This document shows, piece after piece, positions 6,932-13,958 of a stretch of 14,911 nt of DNA. The DNA lies in NCBI GenBank assembly GCA_964248625.1, contig CAXTZG010000093.1:1-14911 (forward strand), given 5' to 3'. The stretch comes from Lichenicola sp964248625. Lineage in GTDB: Bacteria; Pseudomonadota; Alphaproteobacteria; Acetobacterales; Acetobacteraceae. How positions within the stretch are numbered: position 1 is the stretch's first letter; each line of letters opens with the position of its first letter. Position numbers and translations under genes: made by a program. The notes under the pieces were generated by a model. The model did no database searches, was not told the DNA's origin, and saw nothing but the letters and a program-made list of their open reading frames with translations.

Positions 6932-7843
6932 TCAGCCGCCGATGCCGTCCGCCCGCAGCAGGGCGCCGGCCCAGCTCCACCAGCCGGGCCGGGCCAGCGT
7001 CCGCGCCGCGTCATCGGCGGCACCCCGGATCGCGAACAGGCCGAAGCAGGTGGCGCCGGAGCCGCTCATGCGCGCCAGCAGACAGCCCGGCCGCGCGGCA
7101 ATCGCCTCCAGCACGTCTGCGATCGGCGGGCAGAGCGCGATCGCCGCCGGCTCCAGGTCGTTGGCCAGGTGCCGCAGGTCCGCCGCCATGGCGTCCGCGT
7201 CCGGCCAGGCCGCCGGCAGTTCGGCTGGCGGCCGGTTGCCCGGCAGTCGCGTGCGGAACACCGCGGGCGTGGAAACCGCAAGGCCGCAGTTAACCAGCAC
7301 CATGAAGCAGTCGGGCAGCGACGGCGCCGGCGTCAGCACCTCGCCCACGCCGCCCATGCGCGCCGGACGCTGCGACAAGCAGACCGGAACGTCGGCGCCG
7401 AGGGCTGCCGCCAGGGTCGCGAGCCGGGCGTCATCCGGCACCGTTCCCCAGACCCGGCACAGCAGCCGCAGCGCCGCCGCCGCATCGGCCGAGCCGCCAC
7501 CGATGCCGGACGCGACCGGCAGGCTCTTGCGCAGGCGCAGCGACGCGCCCGCCGGAACGCCAAGCTCGGCCCGCAGCAGCCGGGCCGCGCGCAGCACCAG
7601 GTTGTCGTCGGGCGGATCGTCGTCGGCAGGACCGGCGCGCAGCGCGTCCGCGAACGGGCCCTCCAGCACGAACGGGAAGCCGGCCTCCCCGAGCGGCCCG
7701 GCCGACAGCAGATCGTGCGCGCCGGCGAACACGGCCAGGCTGTCGAGCAGGTGATAGCCGTCGTCGCGACGGCCGACCACATGCAGATACAGGTTGATCT
7801 TGGCGTGCGCCCGCTCGGTCAGCGGCTGCGCCGGCTCCGTCAT
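6932..7843 (-). CDS. ispE: 4-diphosphocytidyl-2-C-methyl-D-erythritol kinase
   Basis: A 303-residue GHMP-family kinase of the non-mevalonate (MEP) isoprenoid pathway. It phosphorylates the 2-hydroxyl of CDP-methylerythritol using ATP, in the cytoplasm. The N-terminal substrate motif AKINLYLHVVGRRDDGYH (14-31) contains catalytic Lys15. The ATP-binding motif PVASGIGGGSADAAAAL is at 109-125, the catalytic Asp151 lies in LGADVPV, and the C-terminal GHMP motif MSGSGATCFGLF is at 259-270. Length is slightly above the usual 280-300. The ATG at 7843 fits the family start; an open extension upstream overlaps the TPR gene and is rejected. No ribosome binding site is obvious, but the TPR gene stops 8 bases upstream, so translation is likely coupled. 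Confidence 0.96.
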   Translation of the reverse strand: MTEPAQPLTERAHAKINLYLHVVGRRDDGYHLLDSLAVFAGAHDLLSAGPLGEAGFPFVLEGPFADALRAGPADDDPPDDNLVLRAARLLRAELGVPAGASLRLRKSLPVASGIGGGSADAAAALRLLCRVWGTVPDDARLATLAAALGADVPVCLSQRPARMGGVGEVLTPAPSLPDCFMVLVNCGLAVSTPAVFRTRLPGNRPPAELPAAWPDADAMAADLRHLANDLEPAAIALCPPIADVLEAIAARPGCLLARMSGSGATCFGLFAIRGAADDAARTLARPGWWSWAGALLRADGIGG

Positions 7844-7851
7844 GGACAGCG

Positions 7852-9591
7852 TCAGCGCGGATCTGGAGCGGCGTCGGAACGGGGCCCTTCGGAGGGAGGC
7901 GACGCAGCGACCCCGGCCCGGCGGAGCGACTCGCGGATGTGGGCGGCATCCTCCGGCTCGGGCTTGAGCACCAGCGCCCAGCGCCACTGGTCCTCCGCCT
8001 CCACCCGCCTGCCGGCCGCCCAGTAGGCGGCGCCGAGATGGTAGTTCACCGTCGGGTCTTCCGGCATCTGCTCGGCCGCGCGCTCCAGCGTCTGCACCGC
8101 GCCGGGCACCTCGTCCTGGCGCAGCATCACCCAGCCCAGGCTGTCGCGGATCGAGCCGTCGTCGGGCTTGCCGTCCAGGGCGCGCTGGATCAGCAGCCGC
8201 GCCTTGCCGAGATCCTGATGGCGCTCGACCAGGCTATAGCCGAGATAGTTCAGCACGAAGGGCTGGGCCGGCGACAGGGCCAGCGCATGCTCCAGGTCGG
8301 CCTGCGCCTGCGGCCACTGGTTCTGCCGGTCGAGCGCCACCGCGCGCGAGAACAGCAGCTGCCAGTCGTTGCCGGCGAGCGGCGCCCCGGACAGGCGCTG
8401 CCGGTCGGCGATCGCCGTGTTGTAGGCCTCCACCGCGGGACCGTAGAGCTTGAGGTCGGACAGCACGTCGCCCAGCGACTGCGCGGGCTCCGGACGCTGC
8501 GGATAGGCCTGCGCCAGCGCCTCCAGACGTTGCCGCGCCTCGTCGCGCCGTCCGGCCGCCGCCATCAGCGTCGCCGTCCGCAACCGGACCAGCGGCGCCA
8601 GCGGGTCGGCGGCGTCGACATCGGCCAGCGCCGCGATCGCCGCATCCGGATGCCCGGGTGCCAGCTGCTCGGCCCGCATCAGCTTCGCCGTCGTGAGGTC
8701 GGGCTGCATGTCGAGTGCGAAGCGCAGCATGAAGGCGACCGCCTCCTTGGCGGCCGCGTCCTGCTGCTGCAGCATCGAGGCGATCGCCAGATAGGCGCGC
8801 GCCAGCCCCTGCCGCGGATCGGTCACCACGGGCCGCGCCAGCGAGGCGGACAGTCCGGGCTCCGCCAGTCCGAGCACGCTGATCTGCTGCACCAGCTCGT
8901 GCATCATGGCCTGCGCCTCGGCGGCGTGGCCGTGGCGGCTCAGAAAGGAGCCCAGCACCTGGGCCGCCGCCAGGCTGGTGCCGCCGAACATCGCCTGGGT
9001 GGTGCGGTAGAGGCTGGAAGCGACATCGGCGCGGCCGGCGAGCTCGGCGATGGTTCCGGCCTGCAGCGCGCAGGCGCCGGCGAGCGGGCCACTGCCGCCG
9101 ACCGCCGCCAGCGTCCGCAGCGCGAGATCGGTCTGGCCCGCCCCCTGCTGCGCCCAGGACAGCAGCAGCGGCCGGATCACGTCGTTCAGCGGCGAGGCGG
9201 GCAGCGCCGCGTATCCGCGCGCAGCCTCGGCCCAGTGGCCCTGCAGCGCTGCCGCATTGGCCAGCACCAGCTCCTGCAGCAGGCCGGGCTCCACGTGCGG
9301 CGCGAGCATCGCGGCCTGGCTGCGTCCGGCCAGGGTCGAGAACACGAAGGCCGGCTGCAGCAGCGCCGCCTCGCCGGGATCGTGCGCCAGCGCGTCGAGC
9401 AGACGATCCGCCGCGACGCCGCTGTCGCCGAGATGCCCGGCGACCGTGCCGGCGAGGTAGGCGCCGAGCGCCTGCTCCGGCTTCTGCGCGCCGACATCGG
9501 TGGCCAGGGCCGCCGCCGCGGCCGGCATCGCGACCGGCAGAAGCAGCGGCAGCGCGATCAGGCCGGTGCGCAGGGCGAGCGGGAGTTGCAT
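7852..9591 (-). CDS. Secreted tetratricopeptide repeat protein
   Basis: A 579-residue protein with an N-terminal signal peptide (about 1-30; hydrophobic LIALPLLLPVAMPAAAAALA) and helical repeats through most of its length. The clearest TPR units lie at about 384-545, including QAQADLEHALALSP, NYLGYSLVERHQDLGKAR, DSLGWVMLRQ and NYHLGAAYWAAGRRVEAE. TPR proteins act as scaffolds for protein contacts; here the site would be the periplasm or the outer membrane. No catalytic motif is seen. The C-terminal tail (about 545-579) is Pro/Ser-rich and probably disordered. It is the first gene of a likely operon with ispE, 8 bases apart, and diverges from the uracil-DNA glycosylase gene. The partner and role are unknown. 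The ATG at 9591 gives a proper signal peptide. Confidence 0.9.
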   Translation of the reverse strand: MQLPLALRTGLIALPLLLPVAMPAAAAALATDVGAQKPEQALGAYLAGTVAGHLGDSGVAADRLLDALAHDPGEAALLQPAFVFSTLAGRSQAAMLAPHVEPGLLQELVLANAAALQGHWAEAARGYAALPASPLNDVIRPLLLSWAQQGAGQTDLALRTLAAVGGSGPLAGACALQAGTIAELAGRADVASSLYRTTQAMFGGTSLAAAQVLGSFLSRHGHAAEAQAMMHELVQQISVLGLAEPGLSASLARPVVTDPRQGLARAYLAIASMLQQQDAAAKEAVAFMLRFALDMQPDLTTAKLMRAEQLAPGHPDAAIAALADVDAADPLAPLVRLRTATLMAAAGRRDEARQRLEALAQAYPQRPEPAQSLGDVLSDLKLYGPAVEAYNTAIADRQRLSGAPLAGNDWQLLFSRAVALDRQNQWPQAQADLEHALALSPAQPFVLNYLGYSLVERHQDLGKARLLIQRALDGKPDDGSIRDSLGWVMLRQDEVPGAVQTLERAAEQMPEDPTVNYHLGAAYWAAGRRVEAEDQWRWALVLKPEPEDAAHIRESLRRAGVAASPPSEGPRSDAAPDPR

Positions 9592-9600
9592 AATGTGCCC

Positions 9601-9629
9601 AAGCTAGCGCGCAGGGGGTTCCACGCCAA
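9601..9629 (-). promoter_or_regulatory. Candidate sigma-70-type promoter for the TPR-ispE unit
   Basis: On the minus strand TTGGCG (9629-9624) and TAGCTT (9606-9601) are separated by exactly 17 bases, a plausible -35/-10 pair (4/6 and 3/6 matches to the consensus). Transcription would begin only a few bases ahead of the ATG at 9591, giving a nearly leaderless mRNA, which agrees with the lack of a ribosome binding site. This is a pattern call only. Confidence 0.25.
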
Positions 9630-9691
9630 CCGCGTCCGCGCCGCCGCCCGGATTGCAGGGCGCGGGAGCGACATCGATCGGGAGTTCGGGC

Positions 9692-10540
9692 TTGGACGCG
9701 CTGGCACTGCTGAGGCTGCAGATCGAGTGGGGCGCGGACGAGGCGCTGGAACTGGAGCCGGTCGACCGGCTGCGCCCGCCCGCCGCATCCCGCCCGGCGA
9801 CCACCGTCGTCCCGACTCCAGCGCCACCGCCGAGGCCGCCCCTCGGAACGTCTCCACCTGCAACCAGGGCGCCCTTGCCTGCAGCCGGGACGGTGCCGCC
9901 TCCGGCCGAACGCGGGCAGGCCGCCGCCGCGCGTGCCGCCGCCGCAGCCGCCCACAGCCTGCCGGCGCTGCGCGACGCCATCGCCGCGTTCGACGGCTGC
10001 AGCCTGCGCGACACCGCGACGCACCTGGTGTTCGCCGAAGGCGATCCCGCTTCCGGCGTGATGATCGTCGGCGAGGTGCCCGATGCCGAGGAGGATCGTG
10101 CCGGCCACCCGTTTGCCGGCCAGTCGGGGCTGCTGCTCGACCGGATGCTGGACAGCATCGGCCTGGATCGCCGGCACCTGCTGCTGACGCCGCTGATCCC
10201 CTGGCGGCCACCCGGCGACAGCAAGCCGAGCGAGTTCCACCTGTCAGCCTGCCTGCCCTTCCTCGACCGGCTGCTGGTGCTGGCGCAGCCCCGGCACCTG
10301 CTGCTGATGGGCAGCCGGCCGGCCAAGCTGTTGGCCAATGCGCAGATCCGCGCCAATGCCGGCTGGCAGCGCCTGACGGTGCCGGGCCTCGACCCGGATG
10401 CGCGCGCGCTGGCGATGCGTCATCCGGCCTATCTGCTCAGCCACCTGCCGGCCCGTCGCGACGCCTGGATCGACCTGCTGCGGCTGCGGACCGCCCTCGA
10501 CGATGCCGATATTGCCCGCGACGGAGTCACGGACGCGTGA
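9692..10540 (+). CDS. Uracil-DNA glycosylase, family 4-like (divergent motifs)
   Basis: A 282-residue protein of the uracil-DNA glycosylase superfamily, which removes uracil from DNA to start base-excision repair. The conserved N-terminal helix (DALALLRLQIEWGADEAL) is followed by a Pro/Ala-rich linker (about 28-88), and the catalytic domain starts near 90. Motif 1 reads GEVPDAEED at 127-135, where family 4 enzymes usually have GExPGxxED, so a Gly is replaced by Asp131. HPFAGQSGLLLDRML (139-153) and HPAYLL (244-249) fit family 4. Only two cysteines (Cys103, Cys187) sit near the expected Fe-S positions, where classical members have four. I chose TTG at 9692, because GGAG (9681-9684) lies 7 bases upstream; an earlier TTG at 9653 is less likely. 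It diverges from the TPR gene. Confidence 0.85.
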   Translation: MDALALLRLQIEWGADEALELEPVDRLRPPAASRPATTVVPTPAPPPRPPLGTSPPATRAPLPAAGTVPPPAERGQAAAARAAAAAAHSLPALRDAIAAFDGCSLRDTATHLVFAEGDPASGVMIVGEVPDAEEDRAGHPFAGQSGLLLDRMLDSIGLDRRHLLLTPLIPWRPPGDSKPSEFHLSACLPFLDRLLVLAQPRHLLLMGSRPAKLLANAQIRANAGWQRLTVPGLDPDARALAMRHPAYLLSHLPARRDAWIDLLRLRTALDDADIARDGVTDA

Positions 10541-10586
10541 GCGGTTTGGCAGGGAACCGCCACTTCTGCCACCTCGAAACCGCGTT

Positions 10587-10617
10587 GCGTAACAATAATG
10601 AGACTCCGTTGTTGCGC
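10587..10617. repeat. Inverted repeat upstream of the lytic transglycosylase gene
   Basis: GCGTAACAA (10587-10595) and TTGTTGCGC (10609-10617) form a 9-bp stem (8 matches and one G-U wobble in RNA) around a 13-base loop, TAATGAGACTCCG. It lies between the glycosylase stop (10540) and the transglycosylase start (10650) and is notably AT-rich for this genome. It could be an operator, an mRNA leader hairpin or a weak terminator. No T-tract follows, which argues against an intrinsic terminator. Confidence 0.45.
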
Positions 10618-10649
10618 CCCAGGCCGTCGCGCCCTAGAGCCGCCCGGCC

Positions 10650-12593
10650 ATGCGTGGGTTCCTTCAGCGACATCCCCCTCTAGCGGCAAGGGCCTTTCTG
10701 GCCGGCGCCGCCCTCCTGGCAGGAGCAGCGGCACCTCTGCGCGCCCAGCCTCCGTCACAGCGGTCCGGGCTGTCGGCACCACCCGAGGAGACGGCGATGG
10801 CGGTGCCGCGGTTGCCGCTGCCGGGCGGCAGCCGTGACGGCGTCATCTCGCTGCCGCATCCGCTGGAGGCTGGAACCGCCGCCCGCATCCGACGCATCTT
10901 CGCCCTGCAGCGCGGCGGCGACATCCCGGCCGCGGTCGCGGAGACGGCGAAGCTGGATGACGACACCCTGCTCGGCGAGCTGCTCGCCGACCGATATCTC
11001 GCCCCGAACGCCAAGCCCGCGCCGAGCCAGCTGCATCTGTGGCTGAAGCGGTTCTCCGACCTGCCCGACGCGCCGGCGATCCATGACCTGCTGGCGACCG
11101 TCAGCCATGGCGGCCGGCCGGAGCCGGCGCCGTCCGCCGCGACGCTCGGAACCGGATCGCCGGCAGCGCCCCTGCCCGAGGAGACCGATCCGGCCGATCA
11201 GGCCTTCTCACGCAATGCCCTGCTCGATCGCACGGTGGCCGAGCGTCTGGAGAACGGCGACGCGGGTGCTGCCAGCGCGCTGCGGCTGATCGCGGCCACC
11301 CGGCATATCGACACGCTCTATGCCGCCCAGCTGCGCGCCGAGGTCGCCCTGCGCCTGTTCACCGGCGGCGAGATCGACCTGGCAGCCGACACCGCCCAGC
11401 GGGCGTTCGACGGATCCGGCCGACGGATCGGCCTTGCCGGCTACGTCGCAGCGCTCGCCGCCTGGCGCGCCGGCCATCCGGATCGGGCGGGTCCGCTGTT
11501 CGAGGCGGCTTCCCGCGCCGGCCTCACCGCCGCCGGCATCCGCGCCGGCGCCGCCTTCTGGGCGGCCCGGGCGCATCTGCGCATCGGCGACACCGCCAGC
11601 TACACGCTCTGGCTGCAGCGCGCCGCCGCCGCGCCGCAGACCTTCTACGGGCTGCTCGCCACCCGCCTGCTCGGCCGCGACAACAACGGCTGGGATCGCT
11701 CCTGGAGCCAGACGGCGCGGCTGCCGAGCCTCGGCCGCCTGCCCAGCCCCGGCGGCCTGCTCGACGATGATCCAGACAGCGACGCCGGCCAGCCCACCTT
11801 GTCGGAGATCGATGTCGATGCCGTCGCCGCGACGCCCGCCGGGCATCGCGCGTTCGCCCTGCTGCAGGTCGGCGAGACGGCCCGCGCGGAGGCGACGCTG
11901 CGCCGGCTGTGGCCGACGGTGCAGGCGGACATGGCGCTGTGCCGGTCGATCCAGCTGGTGTCGGACGCGGCCGGGCTGACGGGCCTGTCGTCCCAGCTCA
12001 CCGGCATCCTGCAAAGCCGCGACGGCCAGCCCCGGGACGCCGCGCGGGTGCCGCTGCCGCATCTGTCGCCGCATCACGGCTTCAGCGTGAACCCGGCGCT
12101 GGTCTATGCCCTCACCCGCCTGGAATCCAACTTCGACGCATCCGCCGTTTCCGGCGCCGGCGCGCACGGGCTGATGCAGCTGATGCCGGTGACCGCAGGC
12201 TTCATCCTCGGACAGCCGGCGCGGTTCGAGGGCAATGCGGCGGCGCTGCACAACGCAGCGCTCAACCTCGAGCTCGGCCAGCGCTACCTGTCGTATCTGG
12301 CGCAGCGGGCAGCGGTGAATGGCGACCTCGTCCGGCTGCTGGCCAGCTACAATGCCGGCCCGACGGCGGTCGCGCGCTGGGATGTCTCGATGGACGAGGA
12401 TCGCGACCCGCTGATGTTCATCGAGAGCCTGCCGTCGGACGAGACCCGGGACTATGTGCGGCGGGCCTTCACCTATCTGTGGATCTATTCGGAGCGGCTC
12501 GGCGTGCCATCCCCCTCGCTCGCCGCGCTCGCCGCCGGACGCTGGCCGCAATTCACCGACGAGCAGGCGATCCGGCAGGGGTTGATGCACTAG
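10650..12593 (+). CDS. Soluble lytic murein transglycosylase (SLT domain)
   Basis: A 647-residue secreted enzyme that cleaves the glycan strand of peptidoglycan between MurNAc and GlcNAc, leaving a 1,6-anhydro end. A signal peptide covers about 1-32 (ARAFLAGAALLAGAAAPLRA). A long helical, TPR-like superhelix region (about 75-455), with a Pro-rich insert around 155-182, is typical of Slt70-type enzymes. The catalytic SLT domain (about 475-620) has Glu492 in RLESNFD, then SGAGAHGLMQLMP (501-513) and SYNAGP (566-571), all matching family 1 lytic transglycosylases. The length agrees with Slt70 homologues. No strong ribosome binding site precedes the ATG. The gene follows the glycosylase by 109 bases with an inverted repeat between them, so it may have its own regulation. 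It converges on the CNNM/CorC gene with six bases between them. Confidence 0.95.
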   Translation: MRGFLQRHPPLAARAFLAGAALLAGAAAPLRAQPPSQRSGLSAPPEETAMAVPRLPLPGGSRDGVISLPHPLEAGTAARIRRIFALQRGGDIPAAVAETAKLDDDTLLGELLADRYLAPNAKPAPSQLHLWLKRFSDLPDAPAIHDLLATVSHGGRPEPAPSAATLGTGSPAAPLPEETDPADQAFSRNALLDRTVAERLENGDAGAASALRLIAATRHIDTLYAAQLRAEVALRLFTGGEIDLAADTAQRAFDGSGRRIGLAGYVAALAAWRAGHPDRAGPLFEAASRAGLTAAGIRAGAAFWAARAHLRIGDTASYTLWLQRAAAAPQTFYGLLATRLLGRDNNGWDRSWSQTARLPSLGRLPSPGGLLDDDPDSDAGQPTLSEIDVDAVAATPAGHRAFALLQVGETARAEATLRRLWPTVQADMALCRSIQLVSDAAGLTGLSSQLTGILQSRDGQPRDAARVPLPHLSPHHGFSVNPALVYALTRLESNFDASAVSGAGAHGLMQLMPVTAGFILGQPARFEGNAAALHNAALNLELGQRYLSYLAQRAAVNGDLVRLLASYNAGPTAVARWDVSMDEDRDPLMFIESLPSDETRDYVRRAFTYLWIYSERLGVPSPSLAALAAGRWPQFTDEQAIRQGLMH

Positions 12594-12622
12594 GCCAGGT
12601 CAGTTCTCAGCCAAAGCCTGGC
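12594..12622 (+). terminator. Weak hairpin just after the transglycosylase stop
   Basis: GCCAGG (12594-12599) pairs with CCTGGC (12617-12622) around a 17-base loop directly after the TAG at 12591-12593. The stem is short and no T-run follows; it also overlaps the 3' end of the opposing gene. A possible terminator only. Confidence 0.18.
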
Positions 12623-13889
12623 GGCTCGCGCGCACCTTGTGCACCCGGCGCCCGTCCATCTCCAGCACCTCGAACAGCCAGCCGGAGAACACGATCTTGT
12701 CGCCCAGCGCCGGCACCCGGCGCAGCAGCGCCAGGATCAGCCCGCCCAGCGTGTGGTAGCTGCCTTCGGCGGGCAGGTCGGCCAGGCCCAGCCGGTCCTT
12801 GACCTCGTCCGCCGGCGACGCGCCGTCCAGCGTGAGGATGCCCTCGGTGACGGCATGGTGCTGCGGCACGGCACCCGCCTCCTGCTGCTCGCCGACGATG
12901 GCCTCGAACACGTCGGACGCGGTCACCACTCCCTCGAAGCTGCCATACTCGTCCAGCACCAGCACCATGCCGAGCGGATGGGTGCGCAGCTGTTCGAGCA
13001 CGTCGAAGGCGCTGATGGTGTCCGGCACCACCACCGGCGGCAGCATCACCGCGTCCACCGAGAGCCGCCCGCCATCCAGCAGCAGGTCCAGCACGTGCTT
13101 GGCCAGGATCATGCCCACCGGGTTGTCGACGCCGCCGTCGCAGACCACCACGCGGGTGTGGCCAGAACTCTTGATCAGGGCGCGCAGGCTGTCCGGATCG
13201 GCGTGCCGCTCGATCCAGACCAGCTCGTTGCGCGGAGTCATGATCGCGCGCACCGGCCGGTCAGCCAGCCGCAGCAGGCGCTCGATCATGTTGCGCTCCT
13301 CGATCTCCAGCACGCCCGCCTGCGCGCCTTCGGCGATCAGCGCCTTGAGCTCCTCCTCCGTCACCGTTTCGCGCGCCATCTTGGTGACGCCGATCAGCCG
13401 CAGCACCAGCGACGAGGACTGCCCGAGCAGCCACACCGCGGGTGCCGCGATCCGCGACAGGATCGTCAGCGGCAGCGACAGCCGGGCGGCGATCAGCTCT
13501 GGATGGCGCAGCGCCAGCTGCTTGGGCACCAGCTCGCCCAGCACGAGCATCAGCGCTGTGATCACGATGACGCACAGCGTCAGCGCGAGCTCGTGCGCGA
13601 ACGGCGCCAGCACGTGGATCCGGGCAAGCCAGGGCGCCAGCCGGCCGGCGATGCTGGCGCCGCCGAAGGTGCCTTCCAGGATGCTGACGAGCGTGATGCC
13701 GACCTGCACCGTCGGCAGAAAGCTTTGCGGGTCCTCCGACAGGATCCGGGCCCGCTCGGCGCCGGGCACGCCGCGCCGCGACAGCACCGCGAGCCTGGCC
13801 CGCCGCGCCGAGATCAGGGCGAGCTCGCCCATGGCGAACACGCCGTTGAGGGCCACGAGCAGCAGGATCACGATCACGGAGACAGTCAT
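12600..13889 (-). CDS. CNNM/CorC-type membrane protein (DUF21 + CBS pair + CorC_HlyC)
   Basis: A 429-residue inner-membrane protein of the HlyC/CorC (CNNM) family, the usual length for the group. The N-terminal DUF21 membrane domain (about 1-170) has helices at about 4-24, 58-78 and 100-122 and the conserved GELVPKQLALRHP at 118-130. Two CBS domains follow (about 212-272 and 277-335; IMTPR at 216-220 and LDEYGSFEGVVTASD at 312-326), then a C-terminal CorC_HlyC domain (about 345-425). Members are linked to magnesium or other cation efflux and its regulation by nucleotide; older annotations call them hemolysins, which is probably a misnomer. The start at 13889 matches the family N-terminus. A -10-like TAGACT (13901-13896) lies just upstream but without a convincing -35. 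It may be co-transcribed with the CopD-family gene 69 bases upstream. Confidence 0.94.
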   Translation of the reverse strand: MTVSVIVILLLVALNGVFAMGELALISARRARLAVLSRRGVPGAERARILSEDPQSFLPTVQVGITLVSILEGTFGGASIAGRLAPWLARIHVLAPFAHELALTLCVIVITALMLVLGELVPKQLALRHPELIAARLSLPLTILSRIAAPAVWLLGQSSSLVLRLIGVTKMARETVTEEELKALIAEGAQAGVLEIEERNMIERLLRLADRPVRAIMTPRNELVWIERHADPDSLRALIKSSGHTRVVVCDGGVDNPVGMILAKHVLDLLLDGGRLSVDAVMLPPVVVPDTISAFDVLEQLRTHPLGMVLVLDEYGSFEGVVTASDVFEAIVGEQQEAGAVPQHHAVTEGILTLDGASPADEVKDRLGLADLPAEGSYHTLGGLILALLRRVPALGDKIVFSGWLFEVLEMDGRRVHKVRASRQALAEN

Positions 13890-13958
13890 GCGACCAGTCT
13901 AGCAGATCGAGACCAAGATCAGGACGGCGCCCTGGACCGGATCCGGCAGGCTCAGGCC

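Noticed and set aside
8234..10240. Minus-strand open frame (668 codons) in another frame across the TPR and glycosylase genes
   Set aside because: Ala/Gly/Arg repeats without family features, and it overlaps two recognisable genes.
7939..10683. Very long plus-strand open frame (914 codons) opposite the TPR gene
   Set aside because: Arg/Gln/Gly-rich nonsense composition, overlapping both the well-supported TPR gene and the glycosylase; an artefact of GC-rich third positions.
13937..13946. Perfect palindrome CCGGATCCGG between the CopD-type and CNNM genes
   Set aside because: Ten bases with no loop is expected by chance in DNA this rich in G and C; it has no T-tract and cannot form a stable hairpin terminator.
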